Assembly (NCBI GenBank): GCA_021791845.1
Contig: JAJYVT010000012.1
Coordinates: forward strand, 1-55,583
From: Actinomycetes bacterium
GTDB lineage: Bacteria > Actinomycetota > Acidimicrobiia > Acidimicrobiales > RAAP-2
Direction: 5' to 3'
DNA: 55,583 nucleotides
The notes under the pieces are model-generated. The model was not told the origin of the DNA. It made no database searches and worked only from the letters and a program-made list of their open reading frames with translations. Positions 25,326-34,631 of the stretch are shown piece after piece (the stretch's first letter is position 1; every line of letters starts with the position of its first letter). Made by a program: the position numbers and the translations under genes.

Positions 25326-26560
25326 GCCCGCACGTGCCCGTCTCCCCGGACCACCCACTTGACGCAGGTCAGCTCGCGGGGGCCCATCGGCCCACGGGCG
25401 TGGAGCTTCTGAGTGGAGATCCCCACCTCGGCACCGAGGCCGAGCTCGCCCCCGTCGATGAACCGGGTGGACGCGTTCACGAGCACCGCGGCGGCGTCCA
25501 CGTCGCGGACGAACCGATCGGCCGCCCGCACGTCCTGGGTGACGATTGCCTCGGAGTGCCCCGACCCGAACCGGTCGATGTGGCGCACGGCGGCGTCGAG
25601 GCTGTCGACCACCCCGACCGCCAGCTTGAGGGACAGGAACTCGGTGGCGAAGTCCTCCTCGGTGGCGGGCTCGGCGCCGGGCAGGTGGCGTCGTGCCCGC
25701 TCGTCGGCGACCAGGGTGACGCCGGCCAGCGCCCGGGCCAGCCGGGGCAGGAGCTCGCCTGCCACGCCGGCGTGCACGAGGAGCGTCTCCATCGCGTTGC
25801 ACACGCCGGGGCGCTGCATCTTGGCGTTGACCACGATGGCCTCGGCCATGGCGAGGTCGGCGGCGGCGTCGACGTAGACGTGGCAGTTGCCGTCCCCGTC
25901 GAGCACGTACGGGACGGTCGCGTGCTCGAGCAACGATGCGATCAGTGCCTTGCCTCCGCGCGGCACGAGGCAGTCCACGGTCCCCCGCAGGCGCATGAAC
26001 TCGATGGCTGCCGCATGGCTCGTGTCCTCCAAGAGCGTCACCGCGTCCTCCGGCAGCCCCTCTTTGGCCAGGGCTCGCCGCAGGACGCCGACCACGGCGC
26101 GGTTCGACTCCAAGGCGGACGCCGACCCGCGCAGAAATGCCGCGTTCCCCGCCTTGAGGCACAGCCCGGCGGCGTCGCTCGTGACGTTGGGCCGGTTCTC
26201 GTAGATGACGCCGACCACCCCGAGCGGCACCCGCACGCGCTCGACCCGCAGGCCGTTCGGCCGGACCCACCCGTCCACCACCTCGCCGACCGGGTCGGGC
26301 AGCGCGGCCACGGCGCGCAGGCCGTCGGCCATGCCGCGCAGCCGCCGCTCGTCGAGGGCCAGGCGGTCCAGCGCCGCGCCCTCCAGGCCCGCACCGGCGG
26401 CACGGGCCAGATCGGCACGGTTGGCCTCGAGCACCGAGGCGGCGTCGACGACCAGAAGGTCGGCCGCCGCGAGGAGGGCGGCGGCGCGGGCCCCCGACGA
26501 AGCCTGGGCCACCGGGCGGGCGGCGGCGCGCACGCGACGACCGAGCTCTCCGACGCTCAT
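25322..26560 (-). CDS. proA: Gamma-glutamyl phosphate reductase
   Basis: Second step of proline synthesis: NADPH reduction of glutamyl 5-phosphate to the semialdehyde. An ALDH-fold protein with [43 protein letters not shown], and the catalytic Cys in [16 protein letters not shown]; the C-terminus has [28 protein letters not shown]. It is 412 residues from ATG 26560. It lies 73 nt after proB; the gap holds a promoter-like box and a 4-codon upstream ORF. It is coupled to the moxR-like gene by a 4-nt overlap. Confidence 0.95.
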   Translation of the reverse strand: MSVGELGRRVRAAARPVAQASSGARAAALLAAADLLVVDAASVLEANRADLARAAGAGLEGAALDRLALDERRLRGMADGLRAVAALPDPVGEVVDGWVRPNGLRVERVRVPLGVVGVIYENRPNVTSDAAGLCLKAGNAAFLRGSASALESNRAVVGVLRRALAKEGLPEDAVTLLEDTSHAAAIEFMRLRGTVDCLVPRGGKALIASLLEHATVPYVLDGDGNCHVYVDAAADLAMAEAIVVNAKMQRPGVCNAMETLLVHAGVAGELLPRLARALAGVTLVADERARRHLPGAEPATEEDFATEFLSLKLAVGVVDSLDAAVRHIDRFGSGHSEAIVTQDVRAADRFVRDVDAAAVLVNASTRFIDGGELGLGAEVGISTQKLHARGPMGPRELTCVKWVVRGDGHVRA

Positions 26561-26571
26561 CGGCCCACCAT
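26557..26571 (-). other. Possible 4-codon upstream ORF overlapping the proA start
   Basis: ATG GTG GGC CGA TGA; the stop overlaps the proA ATG as ATGA. It begins 6 nt after TAGGCT. It could couple translation into proA if transcription starts here. Very short, so chance is possible. Confidence 0.25.
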
Positions 26572-26577
26572 CGACCC

Positions 26578-26583
26578 AGCCTA
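26578..26583 (-). promoter_or_regulatory. Putative internal -10 box before proA
   Basis: TAGGCT in the proB-proA gap, 6 nt before the upstream ATG at 26571. Confidence 0.3.
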
Positions 26584-26633
26584 CCCGGCGTCTCCGCGCC
26601 GCCTCGAAGGCGACGGCAGCGAGGCGGCAGCGA

Positions 26634-27725
26634 TCAGACGAGGACCACGAGGTCGTCGCGGTGGACGACTTCGTGGGGCAGGTCGGGCGGAAGCTCGTCG
26701 CTCCGCCGGCCCATCCACTCGGCACGTCGGTCCGAGGGGCTCTGGACGAGGCCCTTGGCGAAGACCGCGCCGTCGGGCCCGGCGATCTCCACCGCGTCGT
26801 CGGGCTCGAAGCGGCCCCGGCACTCGACGACGCCGGCGGGAAGGAGCGAACGGCCGCCGGCCACCAACGCCTCCCGGGCCCCGGCGTCCACGCACAACGT
26901 GCCCGACGCGCCGAGGGCGAAGGCGATCCACAGCTTGCGCGCCGGCAGCCGGCCGGGCCGGGGGCGGAAGACCGTGCCGACGCCCGGCCGCCCCTCCAGG
27001 GCGTCGGCCACGACCCCGAGGCGCCGCCCGTCGGCGATCACGGTCCGGACCCCTGACCAGGTGGCGATGCGAGCCGCCGCCAGCTTGGACGCCATGCCCC
27101 CGCTGCCGACGGCGCCCGGACCCCCCGCCAGCCCCTCCAGGCGGTGGTCCACCTCGACCACTTCCTCGATCAGGGAGCCCTCGACGCCGAGCCGGGGGTC
27201 GGCGGTGAGCAGGCCCGGCGTGTCGGTGAGCAGCAGCAGCAGGTCGGCACCCACCAGGTGGGCCACCAGGGCGCTCAGCCGGTCGTTGTCGCCGAAGCGG
27301 ATCTCCTCGTCGGCCACCGCGTCGTTCTCGTTCACCACCGGGACGACACCGAGGGCGAAGAGGTGGTGCAGCGTCCCGCGCGCGTGGAGGTACTGGCGGC
27401 GGTGACCGAAGTCGAGCGGCGCCAGGAGCACCTGGCCGGCAACGAGGCCATGGGCCGCCAGTCCGTCCTGCCAGCTGCGCATGAGCCGGTGCTGGCCGAC
27501 GGCGGAGAGCGCCTGGAGCACTCCCGGGTCCTCAGGTCGCTCCTCGTGGTGGCCGAGGGCCGCCCAGCCGCACGCGATGGCGCCCGACGTCACCACCACC
27601 GCCCGGTGGCCACGTGCCCCGAGGGCGGCGATCTCGGCGCACAGTGCGTCGACCACCTCCCGGTCGACCTCGCCGTCGGGACGCGTCACCGTGGACGAGC
27701 CGACCTTGACCACCACCGTGCTCAT
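26634..27725 (-). CDS. proB: Glutamate 5-kinase
   Basis: First, usually proline-inhibited, step of proline synthesis. The kinase domain shows [69 protein letters not shown] and [18 protein letters not shown]-terminal PUA domain covers about residues 275-363. It is 363 residues. ATG 27725 overlaps the obgE stop (ATGA). The obgE-proB-proA order is a common actinobacterial arrangement. Confidence 0.95.
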   Translation of the reverse strand: MSTVVVKVGSSTVTRPDGEVDREVVDALCAEIAALGARGHRAVVVTSGAIACGWAALGHHEERPEDPGVLQALSAVGQHRLMRSWQDGLAAHGLVAGQVLLAPLDFGHRRQYLHARGTLHHLFALGVVPVVNENDAVADEEIRFGDNDRLSALVAHLVGADLLLLLTDTPGLLTADPRLGVEGSLIEEVVEVDHRLEGLAGGPGAVGSGGMASKLAAARIATWSGVRTVIADGRRLGVVADALEGRPGVGTVFRPRPGRLPARKLWIAFALGASGTLCVDAGAREALVAGGRSLLPAGVVECRGRFEPDDAVEIAGPDGAVFAKGLVQSPSDRRAEWMGRRSDELPPDLPHEVVHRDDLVVLV

Positions 27726-29074
27726 GGAGCCGACCGCTTGCGACGGCGGGCCGCGGGCCGGGCCGCCCGCCCGTCACGGCCCTCTGCCTCGGTCGGGCTC
27801 AGCGCCTCGTCCCGGTACCACAGGAACGAGACCGGCCCGACGGTGACCTCGTCGCCGTCGTGGGCCCCCGCCCGGGACAGGGCGCGGTCCACCCCGAGCC
27901 GGCGCAGCCGCCGCACCGCCTCGGCCAGGGCGCCCTCGTCGGTCAGGTCGGAGAGGTTCACCGCCCGCTCCGCCGCCCGGCCGGCCAGCACCCACGCGCC
28001 CGGACCGGCGCGCTCCACCGAGAGCCCCTCGACCGCGGGCCGGTGGACCACCACCGCCCCCCCGGGCACGCCGGCGTGGTCGGCCGCCTCGCGCCGGGCG
28101 GCGACCACGAGGTCGGCGACCTGCCACAGGAGGTCCGCCACGCCCTCCCCCGTGACCGCCGAGATCCGCAGGCGAGGGGCGGCGGGGAGCGCGGCGGGAT
28201 CGGCCGCGTCCAGCTTGGAGCCCACCACGAGCCGGGGCCGCTCCAGGAGCTCGGGGCGGTAGCGGCCGAGCTCCCCCAGAAGGACGCGCTCCTGCTCTGC
28301 CGGCGCCACCCCCTCGGCCGAGGCGAGATCGCAGAGCACCACGAGCACCCGGGCCCGCTCCACGTGGCGGAGGAACCGGTGCCCGAGCCCGCGACCTTCG
28401 GCCGCGCCCTCGACGAGCCCGGGGACGTCGGCCAGCACCACCTCCACCTCGTCGCCGTCACGTCCGAGCCGCACGACGCCCAGGTGCGGCTCCAAGGTGG
28501 TGAAGGGGTAGGGGGCGATCTTCGGCTTGGCCGCCGAGACCGTGGCGATGAGGGTCGACTTGCCGGCGTTGGGGTAGCCGACCAGCGCCACGTCGGCCAC
28601 CAGCTTGAGCTCCATGTCGAGCCAGCGCTCCTCGCCCCGTTCGCCCTGTTCGGCGAAGCCCGGGGCGCGCCGGGTGTTGGAGAGGAACCGGGCGTTCCCG
28701 CGGCCGCCGGCGCCGCCCTCGGCCGCCAGCCAGCGGTCCCCCTCGCGCGACAGGTCGCACAGAGGCGACCCGGCACGGTCGCGCACGACCGTGCCGACGG
28801 GCACGGGCACCACGAGGTCGGCGCCCCGCTGGCCGTGGCGGCGCTTGCCCGACCCGTGGGTGCCGTTGCCGGCCCGCCGGAACGGATGGTCCCGGAAACC
28901 GAGGAGGGAGGCCTGGTTGGCGTCGGCGACCAGCCAGACGTCACCGCCGCGGCCCCCGTCGCCGCCGTCCGGCCCGCCGCGGGCCACGTGGGCCTCGCGG
29001 CGGAAGGAGACGGCCCCTGCCCCGCCGTCGCCCGCCTTGGCGTGCAACTGCGCCTCGTCCACGAACCCCGCCAC
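27722..29074 (-). CDS. obgE: Obg GTPase
   Basis: A GTPase involved in 50S assembly and stress responses. The N-terminal Gly-rich Obg fold (FVDEAQLHAKAGDGGAGAVSFRR, ARGGPDGGDGGRGGDVW) precedes a G domain with VGYPNAGKSTLI, the PYPFTTLEPHLG switch, DVPGLVEGAAEGRGLGH and GSKLDA. The C-terminal OCT domain is present and the protein ends in a basic tail. It is 450 residues. GTG 29074 is supported by TAGGAT 7 nt upstream. L21/L27 genes, its usual neighbours, lie 3 kb away, separated by three inserted genes. Confidence 0.95.
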   Translation of the reverse strand: MAGFVDEAQLHAKAGDGGAGAVSFRREAHVARGGPDGGDGGRGGDVWLVADANQASLLGFRDHPFRRAGNGTHGSGKRRHGQRGADLVVPVPVGTVVRDRAGSPLCDLSREGDRWLAAEGGAGGRGNARFLSNTRRAPGFAEQGERGEERWLDMELKLVADVALVGYPNAGKSTLIATVSAAKPKIAPYPFTTLEPHLGVVRLGRDGDEVEVVLADVPGLVEGAAEGRGLGHRFLRHVERARVLVVLCDLASAEGVAPAEQERVLLGELGRYRPELLERPRLVVGSKLDAADPAALPAAPRLRISAVTGEGVADLLWQVADLVVAARREAADHAGVPGGAVVVHRPAVEGLSVERAGPGAWVLAGRAAERAVNLSDLTDEGALAEAVRRLRRLGVDRALSRAGAHDGDEVTVGPVSFLWYRDEALSPTEAEGRDGRAARPAARRRKRSAP

Positions 29075-29081
29075 CGCGGCG

Positions 29082-29087
29082 ATCCTA
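29082..29087 (-). promoter_or_regulatory. Putative leaderless -10 box of the obgE-proBA operon
   Basis: TAGGAT, 7 nt before the obgE GTG, in the 24-nt gap after the amidohydrolase. No Shine-Dalgarno is visible. Confidence 0.45.
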
Positions 29088-29098
29088 CGGGCGCGCCG

Positions 29099-30469
29099 TC
29101 AGGAGCCGGCGTGGGCCAGCCGCCGCACCCGCTCAGCCACGGCGCGGCCGGCCTCGGTCACGTCGACGGTGGTGCACGAACGTCCGGCCACCACTTGGCG
29201 TCCGCCCACCCAGACGTCGGTCACGAGCCGGCTCGACGCCGCCCACACGAGGTGCGCCACCAGCTCCGACTCGCTGACGCCGGGCACGAAGACGGGATCG
29301 TCGAGCTCGAGCCGGACCATGTCGGCCCGCCGGCCGGGGGCCAGGCTGCCCACGTCGAGACCGAGTGCGGCGGCGCCCCCAGTCGTCGCCAGTGCCAGCG
29401 CCTCGGCGGTGCCCATGGCGGCGGCGTCGGTGGCCGTGGCCCGGGCGAGGAGCGGTGCCAGGCGCAGCTCCTCCCACAGGTCCAGGTTGTCGTTGGACGC
29501 CGGGCCGTCGGTCCCGAGCCCCACCCGGATCCCCCGCCGCAGCATGTGGGGCACCCGGGCGATGCCGCTGCCGAGCTTCCCGTTGCTCTGGGGGCAGTGG
29601 GCCACCGCCACGTCGTGGTCGCGGTAGAGGTCGAGGTCCTCGTCGGACAGCCACACCGAGTGGGCGGCCAGCACCCGGCAGTCGAGGAAGCCGAGCCGGG
29701 CCAGGAACGCCGGGGTGCTGCAGCCGTACCGGGCACGGATCGGCTCGTCCTCCGCCTGCGTCTCGGCGACGTGGATGTGCACGAGGGCGTCGAGCTCGGC
29801 GGCGACCTTGGCCGTGGAGACGAGCCCCTCCTCGGGGAGGGTGTAGGCCCCGTGGGGGCCGAGGGCGATGGACAGCCGGTCGTCGCGCCCGTCGAGCTCG
29901 GCGTGGACCTCGCCCGCCACGTCGAGGCACCGCTGCCAGGTGGCGTCCGGCCCGGCACCGGGAAGATCGAAGATGGCCGGTGCCAGGATGCAGCGGATGC
30001 CCGCGTCGAGAGCCGCCGCGGCCACCGGGCGCGGGAACAGGTACTGCTCGCACGTGCTGGTCACGCCGGCCAGCAGCAGCTCGGCACAGCCGAGCGCCAT
30101 CCCCCAGTAGGCGTCGTCGGGGGTGAGCCGCGCCTCGCGCGGCCAGATCGCCTCGCTCAGCCATCGCTCCAGCGGCAACCCGTCGCCCGCCCCGCGCAGC
30201 AGCGTCATCGCCGTGTGGCCGTGGCAGTTGACGAGGCCCGGCATGAGCAGGCCCCCCACCGCGATCTCGGTGACCGCCCCCGGACCGGCCCCGGGCGCGG
30301 CGCTGTGCGGCGCGACGGCCGGACCGACGGCCACGATGCGGCCGCCTTCCACCTCCACCACGCCGGGACGGTGGACCGATCGCTGCTCGTCCATGGTCAC
30401 GACGGCGTCGGCGACGTAGCGGACGCGGCCGGGCGCGCCGGTCGCCACCGGCTCAGAGCGGCGCGACAT
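29099..30469 (-). CDS. Amidohydrolase, 5-methylthioadenosine/S-adenosylhomocysteine deaminase type
   Basis: Metal-dependent deaminase of the MtaD/TrzA/AtzA family. Metal ligands: HxH in GLVNCHGHTAMTLLRG, His in HIHVAETQAE, His in LAAHSVWLSDEDL, Asp in GLGTDGPASNDNLDLWEEL. The 456 residues fit the family. The start is uncertain: ATG 30469 overlaps the regulator gene by 17 nt, whereas GTG 30448 does not. With a purine nucleoside phosphorylase 0.8 kb away, MTA or adenosine-type salvage (deamination then phosphorolysis) is likely; guanine-type substrates cannot be excluded. Confidence 0.85.
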   Translation of the reverse strand: MSRRSEPVATGAPGRVRYVADAVVTMDEQRSVHRPGVVEVEGGRIVAVGPAVAPHSAAPGAGPGAVTEIAVGGLLMPGLVNCHGHTAMTLLRGAGDGLPLERWLSEAIWPREARLTPDDAYWGMALGCAELLLAGVTSTCEQYLFPRPVAAAALDAGIRCILAPAIFDLPGAGPDATWQRCLDVAGEVHAELDGRDDRLSIALGPHGAYTLPEEGLVSTAKVAAELDALVHIHVAETQAEDEPIRARYGCSTPAFLARLGFLDCRVLAAHSVWLSDEDLDLYRDHDVAVAHCPQSNGKLGSGIARVPHMLRRGIRVGLGTDGPASNDNLDLWEELRLAPLLARATATDAAAMGTAEALALATTGGAAALGLDVGSLAPGRRADMVRLELDDPVFVPGVSESELVAHLVWAASSRLVTDVWVGGRQVVAGRSCTTVDVTEAGRAVAERVRRLAHAGS

Positions 30470-31118
30470 ACAGCCGCCGGGCCAGGCGCGGCCCCAAGGC
30501 CACGGTGGCCCCGCCAACCTCGAGCACCAGGGTGCCGTCGGGCCCCCGCGACGTGATCGTGGCCGTCGAGCCGGGCACGAAGCGGTGCGCGTCGAGGTAC
30601 GTGAGCGCGTCCATGTCCAGCTCGACCTCTTCGCTGATCCGCTCGAGCCGGACCGCGGCACCCGTCGGAGCGTCGGCCAGCGCCACGTGGCGTTCGGAGG
30701 CCACCGTGTGGCGGCTCCCGGGGATGGGGTTGCCATGGGGGCAGGTGGCCGGGTCGTCCAGCAGCTCGATCAGGCGGGCCTCCACGTCGTCGGAGATCAC
30801 GTGCTCCCAGCGGCCGGCTTCCCAGTGGACCTTGTGCCACTCGAGCCCGATCACGTCGGCCAGGAGGCGCTCGGCCAGCCGGTGCTTGCGGACCACCTTC
30901 TCGGCCAGCGCCGACCCCTTGGGGGTGAGCTCCACCACGCGGCCGTCCCGGCGGACGTAGCCGTCGTCGGAGAGGCGGTCGAGCATCTCGGACACCGACG
31001 GCGCCGACCGCCCGAGGCGCTCCGCGATGCGCGCCTGGATGACCGGGGTGCCCTCCTCCTTCAGGGAGTGGACCGTCTCGAGGTACTCCTCGACCGGGGG
31101 GTGGTAGCCGTCGACCAC
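30453..31118 (-). CDS. DtxR/IdeR/MntR-family metal-dependent regulator
   Basis: A winged helix (EEYLETVHSLKEEGTPVIQARIAERLGRSAPSVSEMLDRL) precedes the metal-binding dimerisation domain (WHKVHWEAGRWEHVISDDVEARL; TCPHGNPIPG) and a C-terminal SH3/FeoA-like domain. The Cys in TCPHGNP is at the position of the Cys102 ligand in DtxR/IdeR, so iron sensing is more likely than manganese. It is 221 residues. GTG 31118 is supported by TAGCAT 7 nt upstream. It is divergent from the nucleoside phosphorylase; no iron uptake gene is nearby. Confidence 0.9.
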   Translation of the reverse strand: MVDGYHPPVEEYLETVHSLKEEGTPVIQARIAERLGRSAPSVSEMLDRLSDDGYVRRDGRVVELTPKGSALAEKVVRKHRLAERLLADVIGLEWHKVHWEAGRWEHVISDDVEARLIELLDDPATCPHGNPIPGSRHTVASERHVALADAPTGAAVRLERISEEVELDMDALTYLDAHRFVPGSTATITSRGPDGTLVLEVGGATVALGPRLARRLYVAPL

Positions 31119-31125
31119 GGCCGAG

Positions 31126-31131
31126 ATGCTA
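31126..31131 (-). promoter_or_regulatory. Putative leaderless -10 box of the DtxR-family gene
   Basis: TAGCAT, 7 nt before GTG 31118. It also helps choose this start, since the open frame extends far upstream. Confidence 0.5.
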
Positions 31132-31220
31132 GCGACGCGCCCGAGGTCCGGTGCCGGCACCGCCGGACCGGGTCGCCGGCCGGGCGCAGGGGGGTCCGGA
31201 CCGGGGGCCGCCGCCCCTCC

Positions 31221-31226
31221 TACCAT
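31221..31226 (+). promoter_or_regulatory. Putative leaderless -10 box of the nucleoside phosphorylase gene
   Basis: TACCAT, 7 nt before the ATG at 31234, without an evident Shine-Dalgarno in TGGTCCG. Confidence 0.5.
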
Positions 31227-31233
31227 TGGTCCG

Positions 31234-32196
31234 ATGCCGACGACCAGCCCCGGCGCGGCGGGCGCCAACCCGTTCGACCAGGCACGGATCGCGGCGCGCG
31301 AGCTCGTCCGGCTCACCGGGGCCGAGCACCACGACGCCTTGGTGGTCCTCGGCACCGGGCTCACGCCGGCGGCGGAGCTGTTGGGCGCCGACGGACCGCC
31401 CGTGGACCTCACCGCGCTCCCCTGGTTCGCCCGGTTCACGGGTCCCGGCCATCGGCCGGAAGCGTGGTCCGTCGACCTGGGGGGCACCCGCACCCTCGTG
31501 GTTGCCGGCCGGCTCCACTACTACGAGGGGCGGAGCCCGGCCGAGGTGGTCCACACCGTGCGGACCGCCATCGCCGCGGGCGCCCGCACGGTGGTCCTCA
31601 CCTGCAGCGCCGGCGCGGTGTCCGGGCGCTTCGCCGTCGGCGACGTGGTCGCCGTGGCCGACCACCTCAACATGACGGGACAGTCGCCGCTCGTCGGCGT
31701 GCGGCCCGAGCCGCCGCTCGGCTCGTGCCACGTGGACATGACCGACGCCTGGTCTCCTCGCCTGCGCGCCGCGGCGCGGGCCGTGCGACCCGTTGACGAG
31801 GGTGTCTACGCCCAGGTCACCGGGCCACAGCTCGAGACGCCCGCCGAGGTGCGGATGCTGGCGGCACTGGGTGCCGATCTCGTCGGCATGTCGACCGTGC
31901 CCGAGGCGATCGCCGCCCGGCACCTCGGCGCCGAGGTGCTGGGGCTGGCCGTGGTGACGAACGCGGCCGCCGGCACGGTGGCCGGGCCCGTCGCGCTCGA
32001 CACCATCGTCGAGACCGCCGCCGCCTCGGTCGACGCCGTGGCCGAGCTCGTGCGCGGGGTCCTGCGCTCGCTCAGCCCGGCCGGGCCGGGCACCGACGAG
32101 GACCCCGGCAACGGCGCCGAGCGCGGTGGGGAGCCACCGACGGCCCGTCCCACCCCGGCGCCGACAGCCACCCGGGGGGTTGCCGGGACCGAGTGA
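31234..32196 (+). CDS. Purine nucleoside phosphorylase
   Basis: Phosphorolysis of purine nucleosides to base plus (deoxy)ribose 1-phosphate. Trimeric PNP/MTAP family: VVLGTGLTPAAELLG, LHYYEGRSPAEVVHTVR, VLTCSAGAV, ADHLNMTGQSPL, YAQVTGPQLETPAEVRML and the substrate loop DLVGMSTVPEAIAARHLG with the Asn in VVTNAAAG. It is 320 residues; the last about 45 are a Pro/Ala/Glu-rich tail. Start ATG 31234. It is divergent from the DtxR gene and convergent with rpmA. It is a likely partner of the neighbouring MTA/SAH-type deaminase. Confidence 0.9.
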   Translation: MPTTSPGAAGANPFDQARIAARELVRLTGAEHHDALVVLGTGLTPAAELLGADGPPVDLTALPWFARFTGPGHRPEAWSVDLGGTRTLVVAGRLHYYEGRSPAEVVHTVRTAIAAGARTVVLTCSAGAVSGRFAVGDVVAVADHLNMTGQSPLVGVRPEPPLGSCHVDMTDAWSPRLRAAARAVRPVDEGVYAQVTGPQLETPAEVRMLAALGADLVGMSTVPEAIAARHLGAEVLGLAVVTNAAAGTVAGPVALDTIVETAAASVDAVAELVRGVLRSLSPAGPGTDEDPGNGAERGGEPPTARPTPAPTATRGVAGTE

Positions 32197-32204
32197 CGGC
32201 GGGT

Positions 32205-32222
32205 CTGCCCCTACCCGGGCAG
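32205..32222. terminator. Hairpin between convergent nucleoside phosphorylase and rpmA
   Basis: CTGCCC (32205-32210) pairs with GGGCAG (32217-32222) across a 6-nt loop that includes the rpmA stop. It can act on both strands. Confidence 0.4.
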
Positions 32223-32462
32223 GACGTCGACCAGCTTGCGGTCCTTGCGCTTCCCGAACTTCACCACGCCGTCGCTCAGGGCGAACAGCGTGTCGTCCCC
32301 GCCCCGGCCGACGTTGACGCCCGGGTGAAAGCGGGTGCCCCGCTGGCGGACGATGATCGACCCGGCACGCACCGTGGTGCCGTCGAACACCTTGACCCCG
32401 AGGCGCTGGGCGTTCGAGTCGCGGCCGTTGCGCGTCGATCCGCCACCCTTGGTCTTGGACAT
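32211..32462 (-). CDS. rpmA: 50S ribosomal protein L27
   Basis: L27 reaches the peptidyl transferase centre. [24 protein letters not shown] and [21 protein letters not shown] are diagnostic. It is 83 residues and begins MSKTKGGGS, slightly unlike the usual MAHKKGGGS. It lies 37 nt after rplU in the rne-rplU-rpmA series. Confidence 0.97.
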   Translation of the reverse strand: MSKTKGGGSTRNGRDSNAQRLGVKVFDGTTVRAGSIIVRQRGTRFHPGVNVGRGGDDTLFALSDGVVKFGKRKDRKLVDVLPG

Positions 32463-32499
32463 CGGTCCTCCTCGAGGCTCGTCTTCGGTCGGGCGCCGC

Positions 32500-32814
32500 T
32501 CAGGGAGCGGCGATGGAGACGATCTCCACCGTCGCGTACCGCTGGCGGTGGCCCCACCGGCGCCGCTGGTTGGTCTTGGACTTGTAGGTCATGGCGTTGA
32601 TCTTGGGCCCGAGCTCCTCGCCGAGGACTCGCCCGGTCACGGTGACCCCGGCGAGCGCCTCGGGCGTCGCCCGGACCGACCCCCCGTCGTCCACCAGGAG
32701 CACGGGATCGAGAACGACCTCGGCCCCGACGGGCTCCTCGAGGAGCTCCACCCGGACGCGCTGGCCCTCGGCCACGCGCTCCTGCTTGCCTCCGCTGCGG
32801 ATCACGGCGTACAT
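32500..32814 (-). CDS. rplU: 50S ribosomal protein L21
   Basis: L21, 104 residues: [20 protein letters not shown] at the start and the basic [21 protein letters not shown] that contacts 23S rRNA. ATG 32814 has TAAGCT 9 nt upstream, so it may have its own promoter besides read-through from rne, 26 nt upstream. Confidence 0.97.
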   Translation of the reverse strand: MYAVIRSGGKQERVAEGQRVRVELLEEPVGAEVVLDPVLLVDDGGSVRATPEALAGVTVTGRVLGEELGPKINAMTYKSKTNQRRRWGHRQRYATVEIVSIAAP

Positions 32815-32823
32815 GGGTGGGGT

Positions 32824-32829
32824 AGCTTA
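32824..32829 (-). promoter_or_regulatory. Putative -10 box of rplU-rpmA
   Basis: TAAGCT, 9 nt before the rplU ATG, in the short gap after rne. Confidence 0.4.
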
Positions 32830-32840
32830 CCGCAGCGGCG

Positions 32841-34607
32841 TCACAGGGCTGACGCGTCCAGGACGATGCCCCGGCCATGGCAGACCTCGCACTCGGTGGA
32901 GAGCGACTCGATGAGCCCCTCGGAGATGCGCTTGCGGGTCATCTCGACCAGCCCGAGCTCGGAGATGTCGAAGACCTGGGTGCGCGTCTTGTCCCGGGCC
33001 AGGGCCGCCCGCAGGGCGGCGGCGACCTTCTCCCGGTTCTCCCGCACCTCCATGTCGATGAAGTCGATCACGATGATGCCGCCGATGTCCCGCAGCCGGA
33101 GCTGGCGCGCCACCTCCTCGGCCGCCTCCAGGTTGTTGCGGAAGACGGTCTCCTCCAGGTTGCTCTTGCCGACGTTCTTGCCGGTGTTGACGTCGATGAC
33201 GGTGAGGGCCTCGGTGCGCTCGATGATGAGGGAGCCCCCCGAGGGCAGCCACACCTTGCGGTCCAACGCCTTGTGGAGCTGCTCGTGGACGTGGTACCGG
33301 TCGAAGAGGGGCTGCCCCTCGGCGGCGGGGTCGTAGAGCTCCACCCGCTCGGCCAGCTCGGGGCTCACCGCCTCCACGTAGTCGCGCACCTGCCCGTAGA
33401 GGGCGCGGTCGTCGATGATGACCCCCCGGTAGTCGCTGTTCAGCTCCTCGCGCAGGATCCGGACGGCAAGCTCGGGCTCGCGGTAGAGCAGACCGGGGGC
33501 GGTGGTCCGGGCGGCGGCCTGCTCGATCGTCGACCATTGCTGGAGGAGGCCCTGGACGTCCTGGCGCAGCTCCTCCTCGCTGGCACCGTCGGCGGCCGTG
33601 CGGACGATCAGCCCGTGCCCGGCGGGGCGGACGGCGTCGACGATCTTGCGCAGACGCCGCCGCTCGTTGTCGCCCAGCCGCTTGGAGATCCCCACCGCGT
33701 CGCTGTTGGGGACGAAGACGGCGAAGCGACCGGGGATGGAGACCTCCTGGGTGAGCCGCGCCCCCTTGGCTCCGATGGGGTTCTTCGTCACCTGGCACAG
33801 GATCAGCTGGCCTGGTCGCAGCACCTCTTCGATGCGAGGCTCGGGACCTCGGCCGCCGCCCTCCACGTCGTCGGGGTCGTACCGGACGTCACCCCGGTAG
33901 AGGACCGCGTTCTTCGGGATCCCGATGTCGACGAAGGCCGCCTCCATGCCGGGCAGCACGTTCTGGACCCGGCCGACGTAGATGTTGCCGTCGATCTGGG
34001 TGGTCTCGTCCTGGGCCCGGGACACGAAGTGCTGGACGAGCGCCCGGCCCTCCAGCACGGCGATCTGGGAGATGCCCGGCTGGACGTGGACGCAGATGAG
34101 GTACCGGCCGGTGGAGCGCCCCTTGCGGTCCCTCCCGCCCCGGCGCCGGCGCCCGGACCGGCGCCCACCCGTCTCGGCGGCGTCCAGCGGCGTCCGGGCC
34201 CCGCCGGCCGCCGGAGGCCCACCCTCGACCACGCCCGGCACGGGCACGCCGGCCGACCCGTTGCCGGCGCCCGGCGCCTGCCCGGTGGCGGCACCGGACC
34301 GTCGACCGCCCCGCCCCCGACGTCCACCGCCTCCGGGGGTCGACGGGGCCACCGCCGGAGCCTCGGGCGCCCGTGGGACGACGGGTGGAGCGACCCGAGG
34401 GGCGGGACGCGTGTCCCCGATGCGCGGGCGCGCCGCGTCGGCCGGGGTCGACCCGTCGTCTCCCTCCGCAGCCCGCCAGCGGGGGCCTCCCGCCCCGCTT
34501 ACCCGTTCGTCCTGGTCAGGTTGGTGACGCGGGGCCTCGGGCGGCCCCGTGGCCGCGCTCGTGCCGGAGGCGGCCCGTGTCGCACTCCCGCTCTGCAGAT
34601 CTTCCAT
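32841..34607 (-). CDS. rne: Ribonuclease E/G
   Basis: Endoribonuclease for mRNA decay and rRNA processing. About 160 N-terminal residues are basic, Arg/Gly/Pro-rich and probably disordered. The catalytic part follows: GRYLICVHVQPGISQIAVLEG, S1 domain (IYVGRVQNVLPGMEAAFVDIG), RNase-H-like region and the Mg-binding Asp residues in ALTVIDVNTGKNVG and GGIIVIDFIDM. The Zn-link CEVCHGRG is near the C-terminus. It is 588 residues; as usual for actinobacteria the disordered part is on the N-terminal side. ATG 34607 has AAGGAG about 10 nt upstream. Confidence 0.95.
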   Translation of the reverse strand: MEDLQSGSATRAASGTSAATGPPEAPRHQPDQDERVSGAGGPRWRAAEGDDGSTPADAARPRIGDTRPAPRVAPPVVPRAPEAPAVAPSTPGGGGRRGRGGRRSGAATGQAPGAGNGSAGVPVPGVVEGGPPAAGGARTPLDAAETGGRRSGRRRRGGRDRKGRSTGRYLICVHVQPGISQIAVLEGRALVQHFVSRAQDETTQIDGNIYVGRVQNVLPGMEAAFVDIGIPKNAVLYRGDVRYDPDDVEGGGRGPEPRIEEVLRPGQLILCQVTKNPIGAKGARLTQEVSIPGRFAVFVPNSDAVGISKRLGDNERRRLRKIVDAVRPAGHGLIVRTAADGASEEELRQDVQGLLQQWSTIEQAAARTTAPGLLYREPELAVRILREELNSDYRGVIIDDRALYGQVRDYVEAVSPELAERVELYDPAAEGQPLFDRYHVHEQLHKALDRKVWLPSGGSLIIERTEALTVIDVNTGKNVGKSNLEETVFRNNLEAAEEVARQLRLRDIGGIIVIDFIDMEVRENREKVAAALRAALARDKTRTQVFDISELGLVEMTRKRISEGLIESLSTECEVCHGRGIVLDASAL

Positions 34608-34631
34608 GGGAGAGAACTCTCCTTCGACGTC

